A stretch of 64,000 nucleotides of DNA from Micromonospora coriariae (GCF_900091455.1 NZ_LT607412.1:2232001-2296000); one strand, 5' to 3'. Positions 8,145 to 15,724 are shown, numbered from the stretch's first letter. Numbers and translations are program-made. The notes: a model not told the origin generated them from the sequence alone.

Positions 8145-8210
8145 ATGTCGCTGATCGTCCCCGACTTCACCGAATCCGTCGTCGTACGCGTCCCACCTGA
8201 CATTGACAGC
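8145..8210 (+). pseudogene. 5' remnant of an SRPBCC (polyketide cyclase/START-like) family gene
   Basis: The first 20 or so codons, with GAGGGAG upstream, read MSLIVPDFTESVVVRVPPD. This resembles the start of SRPBCC-family proteins (normally about 150 aa), in which the FTESV..V.APP strand is followed by a Val-Ser-Asp-x-Thr helix. Here the similarity stops after PPD and the frame runs into unrelated Arg-rich sequence. The most economical reading is a deletion that kept the ribosome site and the first strand of the gene and joined them to the next gene. The family call rests on a short stretch. Confidence 0.45.
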
Positions 8211-8297
8211 TCATCGAGAAGGGTCCCGGCGGCCTTACGGCTGCGACGGGCACGCGGGCATGAGCGACGGGTCGGACGATCCGCTACCGTCCGGGTG

Positions 8298-8729
8298 GTG
8301 GCCGAAGCAGCGGGAGCGTTTCGTCGGACAGCGATCGAGCGATCGGATCAGCGCATCGCCTGGGACCGGACGGACCAGGCCTTCTTCGCCGCCGGGGCGT
8401 GCCACATCCTGGCCTGGGTGTGCCGGGATTCCTACCCGGATCGGCCGATCGAGATCGCTGGGGTGCGCTTCGCGGACGGTTGGCAGGTCTTCCACGCCTA
8501 CGCGCTCTGGGATGGCTGGGCGTTCGACCACTCGGGCTGGAATCCCGAGCCGGAATTGCTGGCGGCCAACACGGCCTTCGAGGGGCGCCCGCTGGAGCGC
8601 GTCACGATCGTGGACAGTCTCGCCGATTTCTGCGAGACGCACCACTCCCGCATGCCGCACCAGTACTGGCAGGACCCACTCCCCCGTGCTCGCGACTACC
8701 TGAGCCGGTACACCCCACCCTGGGCATAG
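8298..8729 (+). CDS. Conserved hypothetical protein, N-terminus disturbed
   Basis: The clear part of the product runs from about IAWDRTDQAFFAAGACHILAW to the end (DYLSRYTPPWA). It reads as a compact, soluble Trp/His-rich protein of about 130 aa; I recognise no named family. The frame is open from 8145, but the first 50 codons belong to a different gene remnant and Arg-rich filler. A second frame from the ATG at 8261 gives a more natural N-terminus (MSDGSDDPLPSGWWPKQRER) and would join the main frame after a one-base shift near 8340-8350. The gene may thus be frameshifted. The GTG at 8298 is a placeholder start. Confidence 0.5.
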   Translation: MAEAAGAFRRTAIERSDQRIAWDRTDQAFFAAGACHILAWVCRDSYPDRPIEIAGVRFADGWQVFHAYALWDGWAFDHSGWNPEPELLAANTAFEGRPLERVTIVDSLADFCETHHSRMPHQYWQDPLPRARDYLSRYTPPWA

Positions 8730-8839
8730 CGCCTCCGATCACCGACGGCCGGCGACCCCGGCTAGGTGGTTCCTGAGGTCGTGGGCTGCCTCAGCCGGCG
8801 AACCCTTAAGCTGCTCGATACCCCGTATGATCCCGGCTC

Positions 8840-9253
8840 GTGTATCAGGTCTGGAAGGTTTCACCGCTTGGGCGGTTCGGCGTACTTGCTCTCATTCCCC
8901 TGCTGGGCACCTTTACATGGCTGGCCTGGGGCAACGTGTTCGTGAGTCTTCTCGCGGGCCTCGGCGGGCTGGTCAGTTGGTTCCGGTTCGCGTTCCGCCC
9001 CGCAGTGACCCTGACGGACACGGAAGTGATCGTGCGGAACCCCAACGGCTCGCAACACGTCAGCCTCAACGACGTGGCGAAAGTCGAGCCTGGATACGGC
9101 GGTTTGACCATCACGACCTCGACGGGGGGACACGTCGTCGCGTGGGCGGTGCAGAAATCCAACCTCGCCAAGTGGACGGGCAGGCAAACTCGGGCCGACG
9201 AGGTAGCGGCCTCGATCACTGCGGCCAGCCGAAGTCGCGCTGTGACTCGGTGA
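8840..9253 (+). CDS. Small membrane protein with PH-like (bPH) domain
   Basis: The 137-aa product has two adjacent hydrophobic segments near the N-terminus (VLALIPLLGTFTWLAWG and VFVSLLAGLGGLVSWF). A beta-rich domain follows (AVTLTDTEVIVRNPNGSQHVSLNDVAKVEPGYGGLTITT, about residues 54-95), with the pattern of bacterial PH-like domains. It is probably membrane-anchored with a cytoplasmic PH-like domain. Function is unknown. The GTG at 8840 is the first start that includes the first helix; no strong ribosome site is seen. Confidence 0.6.
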   Translation: MYQVWKVSPLGRFGVLALIPLLGTFTWLAWGNVFVSLLAGLGGLVSWFRFAFRPAVTLTDTEVIVRNPNGSQHVSLNDVAKVEPGYGGLTITTSTGGHVVAWAVQKSNLAKWTGRQTRADEVAASITAASRSRAVTR

Positions 9254-9413
9254 GGAGTCTGCTACTGCTGCTGCCACCCGACGGCCACGGCGGCGATATC
9301 TGCTGGCTTGGCTGCGCGAGTCGCTGCCCGACCGCTGTGAGGGCGTCCACGGAGACGGTCCTCGGGAGCTTCCCGGGTCAGGGTAACCGTCAGTGTTGTG
9401 GGAGGCTGCCGCG

Positions 9414-9683
9414 ATGTCGCGTGCTCGCCTGCTGACGGTCGTCGGGGTCCTCCTGATGCTGGCCTCGTGTCTGCTTCCCTGCCTTACGATCGTGAACGGG
9501 ATGACCCTGCCTGACCAGGACCCGACGCCTGAGGCCATCCAGCAGCAGAACGCGGACGCCCTTGCGTTCGAGCAGAGGTTCGAGGTGGTTGCGTGGATCG
9601 CTGCCGCTCTGGCGATCCTTGGCCTCGCAGCCTTTATCTACGCGTGGAAACACCGCCGGCGGTCGACCAACCTCCCTGGGTAA
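9414..9683 (+). CDS. Small hypothetical membrane protein
   Basis: This 89-aa protein has a hydrophobic N-terminal helix (LLTVVGVLLMLASCLLPCLTIV), a Gln/Ala-rich extracytoplasmic stretch (PEAIQQQNADALAFEQRFE) and a second helix (VVAWIAAALAILGLAAFIYAW), ending in a basic tail (KHRRRS). That predicts two membrane passes with both ends inside. The ATG at 9414 follows GGGAGG by 8 nt, which decides the start. The Leu-Ala-Ser-Cys in the first helix could also be a weak lipobox. No family is recognised. Confidence 0.6.
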   Translation: MSRARLLTVVGVLLMLASCLLPCLTIVNGMTLPDQDPTPEAIQQQNADALAFEQRFEVVAWIAAALAILGLAAFIYAWKHRRRSTNLPG

Positions 9684-9697
9684 TAGACCTCGGACGA

Positions 9698-10178
9698 TTA
9701 CAGGCGTGAACGCTTGACCGGCATCCACCTTGTGAGCAGGGGCTCCAACTGTGGCATCAGGCGGGGGCCGAAGATGCAGAGTGTCTGTTCCAGGGATGGC
9801 CGAAGGCGCCTTCGGTCATGTCCTCCGTGAGGAAGGCGTAGTAGTCGCCGTCGGGAAACACCTCGACCGGCCACGCCTGCCTCGCCGGCCACATCTGGTC
9901 GTCGCCTGTGGCCTGGCGGTGGCGCCAGAACCAGTAGCTGGGATGTTGTCAGTCCAGCACGAGGAGCTGCTCGGAGGCGGGGAAGGCCCGCGTCATGGCC
10001 AGTAGCGCGAGGGCGTTGATCGCCGCTTGGCCGGCCGCGAACGTGGGGCGCGAGCTGGCGAACAGTTGGCCGAGGTCGATGGTGACCGAGGGCCGGGGCT
10101 CGACGACCGCGGGACCCGGTTCGGTGTAGCAAGGAGTGAAGTCGAACCTGGCCTCGAACGGCGCCGGGGGGGTCGCGA
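9698..10178 (-). pseudogene. DUF2716 family pseudogene (truncated, stop and frameshift)
   Basis: Reading leftwards, one frame gives FDFTPCYTEPGPAVVEPRPS through FPASEQLLVLD and then TGA at 9949-9951, where a Trp codon (TGG) would fit. The same frame continues QHPSYWFWRHRQATGDDQ and DGDYYAFLTEDMTEGAFGHPW. A one-base loss near 9790 then shifts it, and the end continues in another frame as EQTLCIFGPRLMPQL and a Pro-Val-Lys-Arg tail. Together these resemble a DUF2716 protein. The 5' end is missing at the junction with the integrase fragment near 10178. One nonsense change, one frameshift and a truncation make it non-functional. Confidence 0.65.
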
Positions 10179-10179
10179 C

Positions 10180-10506
10180 GAACTGGTGTTCACCGCCCCG
10201 AACGGCGGGCCGCTGCGCAACACCAACCTTCGTTCGCGGGTGTTCCTGCCGGCGGCAGCGTCCATCGGGCTGGCCGGCGTGACTCCTCACGACCTCAGGC
10301 ACACGGCAGCGAGTCTGGCCGTGGCGGCGGGCGCCAACGTGAAGGCGGTACAGCGAATGCTCGGTCACGCCTCGGCCTCGATGACCCTGGACGCGTATGC
10401 CGGCCTGTTCGGTGACGACCTGGACGCGGTCGCCAACCGCTTGGACGAGGCGGTCGCCGCACGGGACAGGACCATCCAAGGACTCGACGGACCAGCGGCG
10501 ACGTGA
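10180..10506 (+). pseudogene. 3' fragment of a tyrosine integrase (first copy)
   Basis: About 108 codons remain of the catalytic C-terminus of a phage/ICE-type tyrosine recombinase. They begin at ELVFTAPNGGPLRNTNLRSR and include TPHDLRHTAASLAVAAG (the HxxR box), VQRMLGHASASMTLDAYAG (GH and catalytic Tyr) and a normal C-terminal tail. The N-terminal arm-binding and core-binding domains and the first catalytic Arg are gone, so it cannot recombine. It ends 8 bp before an 86-bp attachment-site duplication carrying the 3' half of tRNA-Thr, the usual integrase-att arrangement. A near-identical fragment is at 13199-13570. Confidence 0.8.
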
Positions 10507-10514
10507 TCGACCTC

Positions 10515-10600
10515 GGGAAACGGCGAAGCCCAGGTCTTTGACCTGGGCTTCCGTACCGAGCCGCCTGACGGAATCGAACCGTCGACCTACGCATTACGAG
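10515..10600. repeat. Attachment-site duplication (copy 1) with 3' half of tRNA-Thr
   Basis: These 86 bp are identical to 13544-13629. They contain the terminator hairpin and the 3' portion of tRNA-Thr (from the discriminator base at 10559 to the anticodon arm at 10600). After 10600 the sequence departs from the tRNA. This is the displaced half-site left when an element integrated at the tRNA gene. Confidence 0.85.
10525..10551. terminator. Duplicated tRNA-Thr terminator hairpin (copy 1)
   Basis: The arms GAAGCCCAGGTC and GACCTGGGCTTC form a perfect 12-bp stem with a TTT loop. It is the same hairpin found directly downstream of the intact tRNA-Thr gene. Here it lies 18 bp after the integrase fragment stop. 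Confidence 0.7.
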
Positions 10601-10751
10601 ATCAAAATGCCCGCCGCGCCGACCTGGCCACATGGCGGGCTAGCAGTGGAAACACCTCGCGGCATCTCACACCACTCCCCTGCTGTCGGTCGGCCTCTTG
10701 CGGACTAGATGCGGACCGCTCGCCTGGCAGGTCCAGACGCCCGCGGCTTCC

Positions 10752-11060
10752 TCACCGGCTCGACGGCATCGGCTCGCCGGACAGGCTGCCGTAGACGAGA
10801 ACGATCAAGAACATGACGCCGACCGCAGCGAAGCTCATGCCAATCACTCGTTCCAGCAGGACGAAACGCGCCAGACGCTTGTCGTACTGGGCATCCGGTA
10901 GCCAGCGCCACGGCGGAACTCGCCGTAGCACGCTCGCGGTGGCCATTGACCGCCGCACGTGCCACTCCGTCACGCCGCGAAAGTTGATGGCCAGGGCGAC
11001 ACCGATGAGGCCCACGGTCAGGCTCATCATGACAGCGGCCACGAAGCGCCATTTCTCCAT
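10752..11060 (-). CDS. Small two-helix membrane protein
   Basis: The product is 102 aa: a short basic N-terminus (MEKWRF), a first membrane helix (VAAVMMSLTVGLIGVALAINF, about residues 7-27), a cytoplasmic Arg-rich loop (HVRRSMATASVLRRVPPWRW), a second helix (VIGMSFAAVGVMFLIVLVYGSL, about 72-93) and a short tail. I recognise no family. It lies inside the segment between the two attachment-site copies and is probably cargo of an integrated element. GAGGTCAG upstream of the ATG is a plausible ribosome site. Confidence 0.6.
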   Translation of the reverse strand: MEKWRFVAAVMMSLTVGLIGVALAINFRGVTEWHVRRSMATASVLRRVPPWRWLPDAQYDKRLARFVLLERVIGMSFAAVGVMFLIVLVYGSLSGEPMPSSR

Positions 11061-11547
11061 CTGACCTCCTCGGCGCGGTCACCGGGTCATATGTGGCCCT
11101 GCTTCGCAAAGATCAAGACCGCTGTCGGCCGACGTCGGTCACTGCCGCTGACCTGCTCGCCGTGTCGCCTACCGTCGACGCCGGGCCGCATGCGTCGGCG
11201 GGCTTGGCTGTACGGATGGCTGTACAGCCACCTTCTGACGCTTCCGTAGATTCCCAAGGCCATGTCCAGGCCGTCCGGGTCGGTCCGCCTGGTCCTGGTC
11301 CTCGGGCGCTCGGCAACTCGATCCGTCCCGTCCCGTCCGGTCCAGTCCGCCCCGGTGGCTCCCACGGGTGGCTCCCAGACTGTCAGCTTGGGAATCGCAC
11401 AAGACCGGCTTGGAACCGCGTGTAACGCCTGTTCGACGCGCTCTCAGTTGGCGAGGTGCTCACCCGGGAACTGCGCAGCTACTACGGCTGACCCGGCCCG
11501 CTGCCGCAACCAGCGGTAGATCCGCCGGGCGGACCGGGTCTTTTGCA
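11061..11547. other. Non-coding stretch between element genes, with a possible gene tail
   Basis: No convincing gene is present. It includes a short direct repeat of TGTACGGATGGCTGTACAG type near 11210-11227. An in-frame 3' tail (LFDALSVGEVLTRELRSYYG then stop, about 11430-11492, plus strand) looks like the end of a lost gene and is followed at once by a terminator hairpin. The region is probably scarred mobile DNA. Confidence 0.45.
11490..11544 (+). terminator. Terminator-like hairpin with T-run
   Basis: The arms GACCCGGCCCGC (11490-11501) and GCGGACCGGGTC (11529-11540) pair with one mismatch and are followed by TTTT. The hairpin lies directly after the possible 3' gene tail on the plus strand and 4 bp before the stop of the converging secreted-protein gene, so it may serve both directions. 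Confidence 0.5.
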
Positions 11548-12348
11548 TCAGGGATAGAGGGTCAGGCCGGGTGCCCGGGCGATGGCGACGAGCTGATCCA
11601 TGGTGAGCAGTGGCTCGTCCGCGGTCAGCGTCTGCGTTACCTTGTTTCCGACCACGTTGTTGTGGATGTTGTTGGTGATGACCAGCACCGAGTTCCCTTC
11701 GGCCCGGTGCACCAGCGCCCGGAGCTGCCGACCGCCCGGTACGTCCTCGTGGATGCTCAGTACGGCCGCCGAGCCGTCCGGATAATTCTCGATCTCGCAG
11801 CTGCGCTCGTTTTCAGGGGGAGGGGCGTCGCTGCAGACATCGTCCACGCTTCTGTCGGTGCCAGTCGGGCTCACCCGGAGCAGGAAGAATCCGAAGTCAT
11901 CGCCGCGCCGGAGCGTCGCGTCGATCGAGTACTCCCGGTAGCTCGGGTGGTACTGGAATTGCGGCTCGGCGCAGCTCTTCTGGGCCGGCTCCACTCGCAC
12001 GCCGGGCGGCAGTGCGGTGCGCAGGGTGTCGCGGAACGCCCCGGTCAGCCGGGCCACCCCGTCCGCTGGTGACTCGGTGGGGCGGGCGCGGGCGGTGTCG
12101 TACGACTGTGTCGGTGGCTGCGGGCCGGTGGGCTTCGGGCTCACGCCCGTGCAGTGCGGCGGAGCGGGGTCCGGCGGCGAGACGGCCGGCGGCGGCCCGA
12201 AACCAGCCGGTCCGGGAGCAGCGCCGGTGTCCGCCAGCAGCGTGGGCGCGACCAGGACGGCAGCGAGGGCGGCGGCGACCCCGGTGCCCATCAGCGCCCA
12301 GGCGCGGTGGCGCCGCCGTCGCGCGTCGGCTTCGATTAGGTGGTTCAC
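11548..12348 (-). CDS. Hypothetical membrane-anchored extracytoplasmic protein
   Basis: The 266-aa product starts VNHLIEADARRRRHRAW, followed by a single hydrophobic segment (ALMGTGVAAALAAVLVAPTLLA, about residues 18-39). A Pro-rich linker (FGPPPAVSPPDPAPPHCTG) leads to a globular, probably extracytoplasmic domain with four or more Cys. The layout resembles membrane-anchored accessory proteins encoded after sigma-factor or small membrane genes, but I cannot assign a family. The GTG start is supported by a 4-bp overlap (GTGA) with the upstream membrane-protein gene, so the two are translationally coupled and probably work together. Confidence 0.65.
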   Translation of the reverse strand: MNHLIEADARRRRHRAWALMGTGVAAALAAVLVAPTLLADTGAAPGPAGFGPPPAVSPPDPAPPHCTGVSPKPTGPQPPTQSYDTARARPTESPADGVARLTGAFRDTLRTALPPGVRVEPAQKSCAEPQFQYHPSYREYSIDATLRRGDDFGFFLLRVSPTGTDRSVDDVCSDAPPPENERSCEIENYPDGSAAVLSIHEDVPGGRQLRALVHRAEGNSVLVITNNIHNNVVGNKVTQTLTADEPLLTMDQLVAIARAPGLTLYP

Positions 12349-12908
12349 GTTGATGCGGGTGGACGGGCGAGGACACCCATGCGCACTACATAGGACAGGG
12401 CAAAACCCGACAACAAGACCACCAGCAACGGCAGTAGGCCGGCATCCTGGGACATTCGAACCCACAGCGGTGTCTCGACCCCGCTGCCGGGCTCACCCAG
12501 ATTCTTCACCGCGCCCGTCATCGCAGCGGGCAACCACAGCAGCGCATACTCCCGTGGCGCCTCCGTCGCACTGAACCTGGCAACCACAAAGGTGATCACC
12601 GCCGCGTGTATCGCGATAACTCCACCCACCACACCGACCACGATCGCAAGGCGTGGGCGTGAACGCCTTACCAACATGACGGTGGCCAAAAGCACGGCAC
12701 CCCACAGCAAAGCAGCAAGCGCCATCGCCAGCGACCGGGCACCGAGCGGCCCCGTCATCACCGTCAGCACTATCACCGAGGCGACAAGGGCTCCCATCAG
12801 GGGCAGGAGCTCCACGCGACGCCGGTTGGCCAGCATCCTGCCAAGCAGCACCCCACCCGCTAACAACACAACCGCAGCCCCGGAAAAAAACAAGACCTCG
12901 GACGACAT
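12345..12908 (-). CDS. Hypothetical polytopic membrane protein
   Basis: The protein is 187 aa, with about five hydrophobic segments: VLFFSGAAVVLLAGGVLLGRML, LMGALVASVIVLTVM, LAMALAALLWGAVLLATVMLV, LAIVVGVVGGVIAIHAAVITFVVA and LLPLLVVLLSGFALSYVVRMG. No catalytic motif is visible and I recognise no family. The ATG at 12908 follows GGGAGGAGG by about 9 nt, a strong ribosome site that excludes the earlier in-frame ATG at 12935. Its stop overlaps the start of the next gene, so the pair forms one operon inside the attachment-site-bounded segment. Confidence 0.65.
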   Translation of the reverse strand: MSSEVLFFSGAAVVLLAGGVLLGRMLANRRRVELLPLMGALVASVIVLTVMTGPLGARSLAMALAALLWGAVLLATVMLVRRSRPRLAIVVGVVGGVIAIHAAVITFVVARFSATEAPREYALLWLPAAMTGAVKNLGEPGSGVETPLWVRMSQDAGLLPLLVVLLSGFALSYVVRMGVLARPPAST

Positions 12909-13198
12909 CGTTCCGGCACCTCCTCCCGTAGGCATCCGATAGCGCGACAGTGGACGATACCGGTAGCACCGCCGGCTTCGCGGTCCCTGAGAGCGGATCT
13001 CCTCGTCGGGCAGTCGTAGACCGTCCAGCCTCCGGTGCCTGGCGAGGTGATCCGCGGCGGCATCTCTGAGGAGGGTCGGGGTTCGGGGCGGAGCCCCGAG
13101 GTCTTCGTGGTCCTAGGTGTCCGTCAGAGTGGCCGGCCGGCCCGGCCGATGCCGGCCGGAGGTCGCCAGCAGGCCGGGGCCGGGCCGGCGCGGCCCGC
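12909..13198. other. GC-rich intergenic DNA before integrase fragment, with hairpins
   Basis: No gene is seen. It includes GGGGTTCGGGGCGGAGCCCCGA-type symmetry near 13078-13100. A strong hairpin (GCGGCCCGC / GCGGGCCGC, 13190-13198 and 13201-13209) lies at the break point of the integrase fragment. A very similar hairpin, also followed by CTTGA, occurs at 51465-51483. Confidence 0.5.
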
Positions 13199-13570
13199 TT
13201 GCGGGCCGCCTTGATGTTCACCGCCCCGAACGGCGGGCCGCTGCGCAACACCAACTTCCGGGCTCGCGTCTTCGCGCCGGCTGCGGCGTCGGTCGGGCTG
13301 GCGGGGCTGACACCGCACGACCTGCGGCATACGGCGGCGAGTCTGGCCGTGGCGGCGGGCGCCAACGTCAAGGCGGTACAGCGGATGCTCGGGCACGCCT
13401 CTGCGTCGATGACGCTGGACGTGTACGCGGGGCTGTTCGGTGACGATCTGGACGCCGTCGCCAACCGGCTGGACGCGGCGGTCGCGGCGCGGGATGCGGA
13501 CTATTTGCAGACTGGCACGGCCGACGGCGCTCTTGTCGACCTTGGGAAACGGCGAAGCCCAGGTCTTTGA
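13199..13570 (+). pseudogene. 3' fragment of a tyrosine integrase (second copy)
   Basis: This open frame of 123 codons has the same catalytic tail as the copy near 10.2-10.5 kb: MFTAPNGGPLRNTNFRARVF, then TPHDLRHTAASLAVAAG (His-x-x-Arg), VQRMLGHASASMTLDVYAG (catalytic Tyr) and a C-terminus running into the attachment duplication. The N-terminal two thirds, including the arm-binding domain and first catalytic Arg, are missing, and the break falls at a GC hairpin. The two fragments are close relatives, so two related elements used this site in succession. Confidence 0.78.
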
Positions 13571-13629
13571 CCTGGGCTTCCGTACCGAGCCGCCTGACGG
13601 AATCGAACCGTCGACCTACGCATTACGAG
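13544..13629. repeat. Attachment-site duplication (copy 2) overlapping the intact tRNA-Thr
   Basis: The 86-bp copy is identical to 10515-10600. Here the sequence continues into the complete tRNA-Thr, so this is the tRNA-proximal attachment site. The repeat covers the terminator hairpin, the discriminator base, the acceptor 3' strand, the T arm, the variable loop and part of the anticodon arm. Confidence 0.85.
13554..13580 (-). terminator. tRNA-Thr terminator hairpin
   Basis: GAAGCCCAGGTC and GACCTGGGCTTC make a perfect 12-bp stem with a 3-nt loop, 7 bp beyond the 3' end of the tRNA-Thr gene. It was carried along in the attachment duplication at 10525-10551. Confidence 0.7.
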
Positions 13630-13661
13630 TGCGTCGCTCTAGCCGACTGAGCTAAGGCGGC
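13588..13661 (-). tRNA. tRNA-Thr (anticodon CGT)
   Basis: On the minus strand the 74-nt sequence folds as a cloverleaf. The acceptor GCCGCCT pairs with AGGCGGC and is followed by discriminator T. The D arm is GCTC...GAGC, the anticodon arm is ACGCA-CTCGTAA-TGCGT, and the T arm is GACGG-TTCGATT-CCGTC. The anticodon CGT reads ACG (Thr). CCA is not encoded. The gene is the integration target of the tandem elements to its left, and the duplicated 3' half keeps the gene intact. Confidence 0.95.
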
Positions 13662-13804
13662 AACGATCGTCAAGTGTACGGCACCCCACGGCCGTCGCCC
13701 GAACGGGATACCCCTCCCTGCCCGCTGCCTCCAACCGGACAACCGCCGTCATCTGGACGTTTACCGGACAGCGGATCATCGGCGTCGGGACTACGCTGCG
13801 GCGG

Positions 13805-15568
13805 GTGAGCGACGATCACACCCCCCTCGACGGCCCCGGCCAGCAGGAGCCGGCGGACGGACGTCCCGATGGCGCGTCGGCCGGGGAGCGGGTCGCCCAT
13901 CGGCCCCGCACCGCCGACCCGCTGGAGCTGGGCTTCACGCCGCGCAAGCCGGTGCCGTGGCTGGCCCCGTTCCTGCTGATCAGCACGGGCATCCGGACGC
14001 TGCTGGCGATGCTCTTCGGGGCGTACCTGGACAAGCGCGAGTTGCAGAACGCGTTCGGCGGCGACGCCTTCCGCCAGGCCGGGCCGGACGGCGGGCTGTG
14101 GCTGGACTACGTGGCCGACCTGGGGGACGGCTTCAACGCCACCTACTCAGTGGCGTACCTGCTGGCACAGCCGGAGCTGACCGTGGACGGGCACCGGCTG
14201 CCCCGGGCGCAGACCCTGGTGATGGGTGGCGACCAGGTGTACCCGTCGGCGGCGTACGCCTCGTACGAGGATCGGTGCAAGGGCCCCTACCAGGCCGCGC
14301 TGCCGGCGACCCCGCCGGAGCGGCCCACCCTCTTCGCGGTGCCCGGCAACCACGACTGGTACGACGGCCTGACCGCCTTCCTGCGGTTGTTCGTCCGCTC
14401 CCGGGATCGGCACTTCGGCGGCTGGGGGACCGGGCAGTCGCGCTCGTACTTCGCGGTGGAGCTGCCGGCCGGCTGGTGGCTGCTCGGCGTCGACGACCAG
14501 TCCGGCTCGTACCTGGACGACCCGCAGCTGGCGTACTTCGACGAGGTGGCCCGACAGCTCGGCCCGGAGTCAAAGGTGATCATCGCGACGCCGGCGCCGA
14601 CCTGGGTCAAGGCCGCCGACCATCCGACGGCGTACGACTCGGTCGACTACTTCATCCGGACGATCATCGACCCGACCGGGGCGCAGGTCCGTCTGCTGCT
14701 CTCCGGCGACCTGCACCACTACGCCCGCTACTCGGGGCCGACCCGGCAGCTGATCACCTGTGGCGGCGGCGGGGCGTACCTCTACCCGACGCACAAGCTG
14801 CCGGAGCGCATCGAGGTGCCGCCGCGGGACACCCTGGCCCGGCGGGCCAGCCGTGCCCAGCCGTACGACCTGGTGGCCCGCTATCCGGACGCGGCCCGCT
14901 CCCGCCGCTACGGCTGGGGCATCTTCCCCCGGCTGCCGTTCCGCAACCCCGGTTTCACCACCCTGCTCGGCACCCTGCACACGCTGCTGATGCTGGCCAT
15001 GGCGGGCGCGGCCGCGAACTGGGCGGACGCCACCGATCAGCGGCTGTTCACCGTCCCGCTGGTGCTGATGCTGCTCGTGACGGTGCTGGCGGCGGCCCTG
15101 TTCGCCAAGCCACCCAGCGCGAGCGGCAAGCGGCACGCACGGCACTGGATCCTCGGCGTCAGCCATGGCCTGGCACACGTCGGGCTGGCCGCCGCCGGCA
15201 CCTGGGCCTGGTTGGCGCTGCCGTTCTACGACTGGCCGTGGCCACTGCCGGTGGTCGCCGCGGCGGTGCTCTACGGTCCGGCGAGCGGCCTGCTGGCCAG
15301 CCAACTGGTGGCGGCGTACCTGCTGGTGGCGGGGTCGTTCGGGGTGAACGTCAACGAACTCTTCGCCGGTCAGGGCATCGAGGACTCGAAGGCGTTCCTG
15401 CGGCTGCGCATCGACCCCGACGGCACGCTCACCATCTACCCGATCGCGGTCGACCGGGTCTCCCGCGACTGGCAAATCAACCCCGACCAGTCCCCCACCG
15501 CCAGCTGGCTGACCCCGAAGACTCCCCTGACCCCCCGCCTGGCCGAACCCCCAATAGTCCTCACCTGA
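13805..15568 (+). CDS. Membrane-associated metallophosphoesterase
   Basis: The 587-aa protein has calcineurin-type phosphoesterase motifs: MGGDQVYPSA near residue 140, the PGNHDWYDG box near 180, VIIATPAPTW near 260 and SGDLHHYARY near 300, which together supply the two-metal Asp/Asn/His ligands. After the catalytic domain come about five to six hydrophobic helices (residues about 385-515), with a short C-terminal domain. A hydrophobic segment near residues 55-75 (APFLLISTGIRTLLAMLFG) precedes the catalytic part. It is probably a membrane-bound phosphatase or phosphodiesterase; the substrate is unknown. The GTG at 13805 is the first start after the tRNA region. Confidence 0.82.
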   Translation: MSDDHTPLDGPGQQEPADGRPDGASAGERVAHRPRTADPLELGFTPRKPVPWLAPFLLISTGIRTLLAMLFGAYLDKRELQNAFGGDAFRQAGPDGGLWLDYVADLGDGFNATYSVAYLLAQPELTVDGHRLPRAQTLVMGGDQVYPSAAYASYEDRCKGPYQAALPATPPERPTLFAVPGNHDWYDGLTAFLRLFVRSRDRHFGGWGTGQSRSYFAVELPAGWWLLGVDDQSGSYLDDPQLAYFDEVARQLGPESKVIIATPAPTWVKAADHPTAYDSVDYFIRTIIDPTGAQVRLLLSGDLHHYARYSGPTRQLITCGGGGAYLYPTHKLPERIEVPPRDTLARRASRAQPYDLVARYPDAARSRRYGWGIFPRLPFRNPGFTTLLGTLHTLLMLAMAGAAANWADATDQRLFTVPLVLMLLVTVLAAALFAKPPSASGKRHARHWILGVSHGLAHVGLAAAGTWAWLALPFYDWPWPLPVVAAAVLYGPASGLLASQLVAAYLLVAGSFGVNVNELFAGQGIEDSKAFLRLRIDPDGTLTIYPIAVDRVSRDWQINPDQSPTASWLTPKTPLTPRLAEPPIVLT

Positions 15569-15615
15569 CCCCACCCCACCCCGCACCGTCCCCGACGGGC
15601 CCCGCCCCCACCCTG

Positions 15616-15676
15616 GTCGATCATGAAGTTATTGCCCCGACACGCCGCACCGGCGGGCAATAACTTCATGATCGAC
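15616..15676. repeat. Perfect 22-bp inverted repeat (TCGATCATGAAG...CTTCATGATCGA type)
   Basis: The arms GTCGATCATGAAGTTATTGC plus CC (15616-15637) and its exact complement (15655-15676) flank a 17-nt loop. It sits between convergent genes (metallophosphoesterase and RicT) and lacks a T-run. A related, less perfect palindrome with the same TCGATCATG/CATGATCGA ends is at 29875-29946. It could act as a bidirectional terminator or be a dispersed REP-like element. Confidence 0.8.
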
Positions 15677-15724
15677 GGGGGGCGGCGCGGGAGGCGCGGG
15701 GCGGCGCGGGGCGGGCGCGCGGGG

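Larger units (their letters stand above)
10515..13629. mobile_element. Degenerate integrative element(s) in tandem at tRNA-Thr(CGT)
   Basis: The segment is bounded by two identical 86-bp attachment copies, each preceded by an integrase 3' fragment. The interval carries three membrane or envelope genes and non-coding DNA but no replication or transfer genes. The second integrase fragment to the left of copy 1 implies another, further decayed element extending leftwards past the DUF2716 pseudogene; its far attachment site was not found. Confidence 0.7.
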
